NCBI GenBank assembly: GCA_039714395.1
Contig: JBDLJH010000006.1
Span: 62,001 to 126,000 of the forward strand
DNA: 64,000 nt
Reading direction: 5' to 3'
From: JAPHSX01 sp039714395
GTDB lineage: Bacteria > Pseudomonadota > Gammaproteobacteria > Thiohalomonadales > Thiohalomonadaceae
Shown: piece after piece, positions 59,248 through 64,000 of the stretch
Position numbering within the stretch: the stretch's first letter is position 1
How the letters are laid out: each line of letters starts with the position of its first letter
Program-made: the position numbers and the translations under genes
Notes under the pieces: model-generated
What the model was told of the DNA's origin: nothing
The model's input: only the letters and a program-made list of their open reading frames with translations
Database searches by the model: none

Positions 59248-59832
59248 TTACTGCCTGGTAGAGAGGCTGAAGCGGGGCAGTCGGCTGAGCAACAGGAGGG
59301 TGGTGAGCACTGCGTAAACCAGCGGCTCAGCTGTGATCACCTTTGCCAGTAACAGGTAGTGCACCACCGCACCAATGGCAATGGGGTAGATTAGTTTGTG
59401 CAACCGCAGCCAGTTTTTGCCAAGGCGACGCATCCATTTGTTGGTGGAGGTGATGGCTAGCGGGATTAACAGAAGGAAGTTGATCATACCGATGGTGATG
59501 TAGGGGCGTTTAACGATATCGGCCCAAATCTCGGGCCAGTAGAAAAACTGATCCAGCACGATATAGCTGCTCAGGTGCAGCAGTGCATAGAAGAAGGCGT
59601 AAAGGCCGAGCATGCGCCGTAGTCGCATCGGCCAGCCCCAGCCGGTGAACTTGCGAAGCGGGGTGACGGTGAGGGTAATGAGTAGAAAACGTAGTGCCCA
59701 GTCACCCAGCGTGCGGGTGATGGTTTCGATGGGGTTAGCCCCGAGTGTTTCGCTTAACGCACCATAGCCGAGCCAGATAAGTGGGATCAGTGCGGTGATA
59801 AAAACAACAACTTTTATTTGAATAACCTTCAT
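59248..59832 (-). CDS. msrQ: heme-binding membrane subunit MsrQ
   Basis: MsrQ passes electrons from the quinone pool, or from flavin, to the periplasmic methionine sulfoxide reductase MsrP. The 194-residue protein has six helices and ferric-reductase-like heme-ligand histidines in YALLHLSSYIVL near residue 88, LRLHKLIYPIAIGAVVHYLL near 150. It lies 27 bp downstream of msrP on the same strand, the standard msrPQ arrangement (reversed order in print because both are on the minus strand). Confidence 0.92.
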   Translation of the reverse strand: MKVIQIKVVVFITALIPLIWLGYGALSETLGANPIETITRTLGDWALRFLLITLTVTPLRKFTGWGWPMRLRRMLGLYAFFYALLHLSSYIVLDQFFYWPEIWADIVKRPYITIGMINFLLLIPLAITSTNKWMRRLGKNWLRLHKLIYPIAIGAVVHYLLLAKVITAEPLVYAVLTTLLLLSRLPRFSLSTRQ

Positions 59833-59859
59833 ATCAATATATGCTTTGTTGACTTGCGA

Positions 59860-60819
59860 CTAGAAATGCCTTTTCAAATCCATGCCGCTATAGAGTTGTG
59901 CCACCTGATCGGCATAACCGTTAAAGGGCAGAGTCTTGCGCTTTAAGAACTCACCAATGCGTCGCTCGCGTTTTTGACTCCAGCGTGGGTGATCCACTGC
60001 CGGATTGACGTTGGAGTAGAAGCCGTATTCGCGAGGGTTGCTGCGGTTCCAGGTTGAGACCGGCATCTTCTCGCTAAAGCGAATGCTCACAATAGACTTA
60101 ATGCTCTTGAAGCCGTACTTCCATGGCACCACCAGACGTAGCGGAGCACCGTTCTGTTTTGGCATCTCCTTACCGTAGAGACCGACGGCAAGGAGGGTAA
60201 GTGGATTCATCGCCTCGTCTATGCGCAGCCCTTCAACATAGGGCCAGTCGAGGACGGGTCGGCGTTGCCCCGGCATCTGCTCAGGGTCGTGCAGGGTGAC
60301 GAACTCAACGTATTTTGCCTTCGATGTGGGTTTGAAGCGTTTGATTAAATCGGCTAGTGGAAAGCCGACCCATGGGACAACCATCGACCACGCCTCGACA
60401 CAACGCAGGCGATAGATTCGCTCCTCTAAGCCGTGTGGTTTGAGGATATCCTCCAAAGTAGATTTTCCCGGTTTCTCTACCTCACCTTCAATGGTTACCG
60501 ACCACGGTTCCGTTTTTAGCGTATGCGCATATTTGGCCGGATCGCCTTTGCCGGTGCCAAATTCATAAAAATTGGTGTAGCCGGTGATATCTTCGAGGCT
60601 GTTGAGTTTTTCAGAAGTGCTGAAGACGCTTTCCTCTATCGGCCCCAGGGGATTTAAATTAGTTTCCGCAATGACTTCTCGCTGTGGTAGTAGCAGACCA
60701 CCACTGGCAAGCAGGGCAGTTCCAGCAGCGGCCATACCGAGAAAGCGACGACGTTGCTGGTAGACCGTCTCGGAGGTGATCTCCGAGGGCTTAATGTCAT
60801 TGCTTTTTTTGATAAGCAC
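59860..60819 (-). CDS. msrP: periplasmic methionine sulfoxide reductase MsrP
   Basis: MsrP repairs oxidised methionines in periplasmic proteins with a molybdopterin cofactor. The 319-residue protein has a twin-arginine signal (QQRRRFLGMAAAGTALLAS near residue 21), the Mo-ligating Cys140 in YRLRCVEAWSMVVPW, NGAPLRLVVPWKYGFKSIKS and the C-terminal FNGYADQVAQLYSGMDL. I chose the GTG at 60819, which aligns with E. coli MsrP; an ATG at 60876 adds 19 residues. Low cysteine content and the Tat signal fit export folded with cofactor. Confidence 0.94.
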   Translation of the reverse strand: MLIKKSNDIKPSEITSETVYQQRRRFLGMAAAGTALLASGGLLLPQREVIAETNLNPLGPIEESVFSTSEKLNSLEDITGYTNFYEFGTGKGDPAKYAHTLKTEPWSVTIEGEVEKPGKSTLEDILKPHGLEERIYRLRCVEAWSMVVPWVGFPLADLIKRFKPTSKAKYVEFVTLHDPEQMPGQRRPVLDWPYVEGLRIDEAMNPLTLLAVGLYGKEMPKQNGAPLRLVVPWKYGFKSIKSIVSIRFSEKMPVSTWNRSNPREYGFYSNVNPAVDHPRWSQKRERRIGEFLKRKTLPFNGYADQVAQLYSGMDLKRHF

Positions 60820-61023
60820 GGCCAGTCTCTCTATTAAGTTATTGCATGAAACGTTGATGCAACCAGTAGTCAACACAAAGTAGGTGGCGTCGCATTCAAT
60901 GACATGGTGTCATTGAACTTTCTGGATATTGCCTCAGGGCAAGTTCAAAATTCTTCATACTGTTTCCTGAATGAGTAATGAAGCGCATCCCGTTGCACGA
61001 GTAGGCTACGGGATGCGCAATGC

Positions 61024-61329
61024 CTAGCACGGCTTGCTGCTGCGTGCCATGTTGATAGCAGCTATCGTGATGAACGGATCGTTGTCATCGGCGATTAGCT
61101 CGTGTACCGGGTCGCTGCAGCTCTTTGCCGTCACGATTTCATTGTGAAGGACATAGGGAGCGAAGCGATCAGCCAGACGGTCAACTGGCCCTGCTGGTGT
61201 GGTCTCGATTTCATTGTAAAGGACATAGGGATCAAATCGATCAGTAAGACTAGCCGCCATGGTGACGGGGCTTGCCAGTAGCAGGCTGCCAGCAATGGCA
61301 TATACCAGGTTTTGTATGGTCGTTTTCAT
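61024..61329 (-). CDS. small secreted protein with a 14-residue tandem motif
   Basis: The 101-residue protein has a signal peptide (MKTTIQNLVYAIAGSLLLAS, cleavage after TMA). Two copies of a 14-residue unit, LTDRFDPYVLYNEI (28-41) and LADRFAPYVLHNEI (52-65), are identical at 11 of 14 positions. The DNA under them is similar too, indicating a fairly recent duplication. Two cysteines (71 and 101) may form a disulfide. It precedes a two-component system 169 bp away on the same strand; no family recognised. Confidence 0.65.
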   Translation of the reverse strand: MKTTIQNLVYAIAGSLLLASPVTMAASLTDRFDPYVLYNEIETTPAGPVDRLADRFAPYVLHNEIVTAKSCSDPVHELIADDNDPFITIAAINMARSSKPC

Positions 61330-61498
61330 GTTCCTTACTCCTCAGTTATGGAGACGACGGTCTCCTTTAGGGCTTATGCGAAGAGTTGTTCACTTCGCTT
61401 AGTGTAAGGATGGATGAAGAAGATCACGCTTGAGTAACGAAAAGATAAAGAATTTGTCACGAACAACCACTGACTTTCCCGGGTTAAAGGGCGTTGTA

Positions 61499-62971
61499 CT
61501 AAGGCTTCCATGCTGAGAGGACAAAGCTAAAACAGGTTCCCTTTTCCGACGTACTATTCACCGTGATGTGACTGTGGTGCAGTTCGACAATACGTTTAAC
61601 GATGGCCAGGCCTAGCCCGGCCCCTTTGCCGTGGCGGTGTCTCGGTGACTGGTAAAAACGCTCAAACAGGTAGGGGATATCGGCCTTATCGATGACCTCG
61701 CCGCTATTACTGACGGACAGCTGTACTGAACTATCGCCAGCTTGCAGTGTGATGAGAATGGTACCGCCCTCGTTGCAGTGTTCAATGGCGTTACTGACAA
61801 GGTTTTCCAGTACCCGATCCAGCATCGCGATATCAGCGCTGATAAAGGGGAGGCCATCGGGGATTACTGTGTTGAGTACAAGCGCCTTTTTCTGAGCGCT
61901 TAGCTGAAATTGTTGCGCTACATCCATCACCAGTTCTCCTATGGCAACCGGTTCCATCTCAGGCAGGCTTTCGTGTGCCTCCAGTTTGGAGAGTTCGAAT
62001 AGTTCTCCCATCAGTTGTGTTAGCCGCTGGCTGTGGGTGTAAGCAATATTGAGGTAGTGTTGACGCTCCTCTACTGGAATGGTGCTGGCTTTTAACTTTA
62101 ATGTCTCCAGATAGCCCTGTAGTGAGGCCAGCGGGGTGCGCAGATCGTGAGAGACGTTGGCCACTAGATTACGTCGCAAGTTGTCTTTCTTCTCCAGTGC
62201 CTGCATCTGTTCGATGATGCGTTCGGCCATCTCGTTATAACTCTCTCCGAGAGTGTCGATCTCATCCTGACGTGTTGATTTATGAGCACCTTGATATGGG
62301 CTAAATTGACGAAAACCACTAAGGCGGAATGCGGCCATTAAGTGTGAGAGGTTGTCGAGGCGGCGCGTTAGCAGGTTGAACAGAAACAGGCCAATGAGCA
62401 AGCCAAAGGCGGCGGTGGCGATGACGGCCGTTAAACTGATTTGCAGAAAATAACTGTGGTGCAGTAGTGCTTTGACGTTGTCGTAATCTTCACCCCCCAA
62501 TACCACGTAGAGATACTGTTGTGGCTCACCGCTGAAGGGGTAGGCTGCGGCGGAAAAGGTCTTCATTTTCTCTTCGTTGCGTGGGTCATCACCCAGCAGT
62601 GGGTAGGCGATGTCACCGCTGAGGAATTCGTGTATCGGTTGCATTGCCACGTGGTCACGCTTGATCTTCATCTGTGGTGCTTCGAAGGCCAGAATTTTTC
62701 CCCTGGTGTCCAGCAGGTAGATCTCGATGGCAGGATTGATGTGCATGTAGCGGGAGAATAACTGCTGGATCTCATCAGGCTGTAGCTGGTCGTTTTCGCC
62801 CAGATTTTGTTGCATCAACAAATCGCGTGCGAGATCGCGGTTGAGGCGCTGGGTGATCTCCTGCAAAAAGAGCTGCCCGGCGTAAAGGCTGAACAGGGCG
62901 TAACCGATACCCAGAGTTATTAGCAGTAGTGCCAGCACTAGCGATAGTTTGGCGTAGAGGGTTCTGAACAT
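61499..62971 (-). CDS. sensor histidine kinase
   Basis: The 490-residue kinase starts MFRTLYAKLSLVLALLLITL. It has a membrane helix, a periplasmic sensor of about 145 residues, a second helix (about 178-198), a HAMP-like linker, HisKA with LVANVSHDLRTPLASLQGYL, and HATPase (NLVSNAIEHCNEGG, GLGLAIVKRIVELHH). The start overlaps the regulator stop by TGATG. A longer frame that runs into the regulator was rejected. The stimulus is unknown; it resembles BaeS/CpxA-type envelope sensors. Confidence 0.9.
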   Translation of the reverse strand: MFRTLYAKLSLVLALLLITLGIGYALFSLYAGQLFLQEITQRLNRDLARDLLMQQNLGENDQLQPDEIQQLFSRYMHINPAIEIYLLDTRGKILAFEAPQMKIKRDHVAMQPIHEFLSGDIAYPLLGDDPRNEEKMKTFSAAAYPFSGEPQQYLYVVLGGEDYDNVKALLHHSYFLQISLTAVIATAAFGLLIGLFLFNLLTRRLDNLSHLMAAFRLSGFRQFSPYQGAHKSTRQDEIDTLGESYNEMAERIIEQMQALEKKDNLRRNLVANVSHDLRTPLASLQGYLETLKLKASTIPVEERQHYLNIAYTHSQRLTQLMGELFELSKLEAHESLPEMEPVAIGELVMDVAQQFQLSAQKKALVLNTVIPDGLPFISADIAMLDRVLENLVSNAIEHCNEGGTILITLQAGDSSVQLSVSNSGEVIDKADIPYLFERFYQSPRHRHGKGAGLGLAIVKRIVELHHSHITVNSTSEKGTCFSFVLSAWKP

Positions 62972-63708
62972 CAGGGGCTCTCGTTGAATTTGTAGCCGAC
63001 GCCCCAGACGGTGAGTACATAGCGCGGTTTGGCCTGATCGACTTCGATTTTTGAGCGCAGGCGGTTGATATGAGAGTTGACGGTGTGCTCGTAACCTTCG
63101 TGGCCGTAGCCCCATACCTGATCCAGCAGCTGAATTCGGCTGTAGACACGCCCCGGATGGCGAGCGAAGTGGAGCAATAGATCGAACTCTTTGGCGGTTA
63201 GCTCTATGGTCTTGTCGCCGATGCTTACCTGGCGACGCCCGGTATCGATCAACAGCTCGCCACACTGTAATTTCTCAGCGCTGTCGCTACCTACCTTGTC
63301 TTGCTCCTGGGCGTTGCCACCCATCGCCTCGGCGCGACGCAGCAGTGCCTTTACCCGTGCCACCAGTTCGCGGATGCTGAAGGGTTTTGTGAGGTAGTCG
63401 TCGGCCCCCATCTCCAGGCCCAACACCCGATCCAGTTCGGTAGATTTGGCGGTGAGCATGAGGATCGGCAGGTAGTGTGATTCGGTGCGCAATTCGCGGC
63501 AGATGGTTAGCCCATCGGTACCCGGTAACATCAGATCCAGCACCAGCAGGTCATAGGGTCTGGCGTGAGCTGCCGCTAAACCTTCGCTGCCGTCGTTGTG
63601 AACCGTCACCTCGCAGCCCTCATCGCGCAGGTGTAGCGCGACCAGTTCGGCAATATCGTGGTGGTCTTCTATGACCAGTATCGACGGGGGCATGTTTTGT
63701 TTGTCCAT
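62971..63708 (-). CDS. OmpR-family response regulator
   Basis: The 245-residue regulator has a receiver domain with acidic residues IEDHHD, phosphoacceptor Asp58 in LLVLDLMLPG and Lys in LTKPFSIRELV. A winged-helix domain follows (LTAKEFDLLLHFARHPGRVY, VNSHINRLRSKI). A linker of about 25 residues after LLRRAEAMGG is unusually Gln/Asp-rich. The kinase gene follows with translational coupling. Target genes are unknown; the small secreted protein at 61024-61329 is a candidate by position only. Confidence 0.92.
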   Translation of the reverse strand: MDKQNMPPSILVIEDHHDIAELVALHLRDEGCEVTVHNDGSEGLAAAHARPYDLLVLDLMLPGTDGLTICRELRTESHYLPILMLTAKSTELDRVLGLEMGADDYLTKPFSIRELVARVKALLRRAEAMGGNAQEQDKVGSDSAEKLQCGELLIDTGRRQVSIGDKTIELTAKEFDLLLHFARHPGRVYSRIQLLDQVWGYGHEGYEHTVNSHINRLRSKIEVDQAKPRYVLTVWGVGYKFNESP

Positions 63709-63829
63709 TGTTCCACTTAGTTATAAAGATAGTCGCTATTGTTCATAGAAATATCACAGGGGCAATTTGGGGTGAAGTTTTTGTGTGGTGTAGCGCACCG
63801 TGCAGGCAGGCTTTGCTATGATGCACGCC

Positions 63830-64000
63830 ATGGATTCGATTGAACTGAGCATATTTTCCAGCCGTATCGAGGCGGTGTGTGAGGAGATGGGAGCGGTGCT
63901 GCGCCGCACCGCCTTCTCACCCAATATTAAGGACCGACTTGACTTCTCCTGTGCCGTTTTTGATGCGCAGGGTGAGCTTTGTGCCCAGGCGGCCCATATT
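63830..64000 (+). CDS. hydantoinase B/oxoprolinase family protein (partial)
   Basis: Only the first 57 residues are visible; the gene leaves the right edge. They read MDSIELSIFSSRIEAVCEEM, then GAVLRRTAFSPNIKDRLDFS and CAVFDAQGELCAQAAHI, matching the start of HyuB/N-methylhydantoinase B subunits, which hydrolyse cyclic amides with ATP. An ATG at 63821 is also in frame. The HyuA partner is not upstream, so it may be downstream or fused. Confidence 0.85.
   Translation, partial: MDSIELSIFSSRIEAVCEEMGAVLRRTAFSPNIKDRLDFSCAVFDAQGELCAQAAHI

Noticed and set aside
62972..63265. N-terminal extension of the histidine kinase
   Set aside because: The extension overlaps the response regulator in another frame, and the membrane helix begins at the ATG at 62971 that is coupled by TGATG.

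Overview
The window looks like chromosomal DNA of a gammaproteobacterium. Gene neighbourhoods match that class: a HAD hydrolase gene next to rppH and ptsP, the fused argA kinase/GNAT enzyme, msrP-msrQ, a PstC with a very long periplasmic insert, phoB-phoR-pst-phoU, and dam. I cannot name the genus. A PstS-OmpA fusion, a PuuD-like membrane protein and rich cobalamin metabolism would fit an environmental, possibly sulfur-oxidising lineage, but that is inference. I saw no rRNA, tRNA, CRISPR array, prophage or insertion sequence.

Region 1 (1-16.7 kb) is a cobalamin island. cobQ is divergent from a cbiB-cobD(PLP)-btuF operon whose genes overlap end to end. A long minus-strand operon begins with a cobalamin riboswitch at about 12.4 kb. 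It reads btuB, tonB, PduO-type adenosyltransferase, a second BtuF-like binding protein, CobO-type adenosyltransferase, cbiA, a DUF2322 protein and a ketopantoate-reductase-like protein. btuC and btuD lie at 14.3-16.0 kb, next to a HAD phosphatase. The cell therefore imports corrinoids and also carries late steps of synthesis (a,c-diamidation, adenosylation, cobyric acid, aminopropanol arm). The nucleotide-loop genes cobU, cobS and cobT and the corrin-ring genes are not in this window.

Region 2 (16.8-27.2 kb) is mostly housekeeping: rppH-ptsP, a secreted PPC-domain protein, an EAL-HDOD signalling protein, dam, argA, argE and a B12-binding-type radical SAM protein.

Region 3 (27.2-39.3 kb) is accessory. 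A five-gene minus-strand operon (TetR regulator, RND/MMPL exporter, LolA-like periplasmic protein, DUF1302-like outer-membrane protein, four-helix membrane protein) is divergent from a gene fusing a PstS-type phosphate-binding domain to an OmpA peptidoglycan-binding domain. Just downstream lies what I read as a decayed duplicate of the same tetR/pstS divergent pair, joined to the end of a surface protein with a GlyGly-CTERM-type tail. Next come a heme-motif DUF3365-GAF-GGDEF-EAL protein and a LuxR-type regulator, separated by a perfect 24-bp palindrome.

Region 4 (39.5-55.7 kb) holds ilvD and a Pho regulon: phoB-phoR-pstS, then eight unrelated small genes, then pstC-pstA-pstB-phoU. Three Pho boxes, before phoB, pstS and pstC, each sit exactly 10 nt upstream of a -10-like hexamer. 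The pstC promoter predicts a leaderless message.

Region 5 (55.8-64 kb) has a SET-domain protein, argF-argD, a PuuD-like membrane protein, msrQ-msrP (periplasmic methionine sulfoxide repair), a small secreted repeat protein, a two-component system and the start of a hydantoinase-B family gene.

Unusual elements include two 7-bp tandem repeats with related units (27.19 kb and 43.54 kb), the decayed tetR/pstS duplicate and the heme-linked c-di-GMP protein. I see no defence or other wholly new multi-gene system. The best candidates for undescribed biology are the RND/LolA/DUF1302 operon paired with PstS-OmpA, and the two unassigned genes ending the riboswitch operon.
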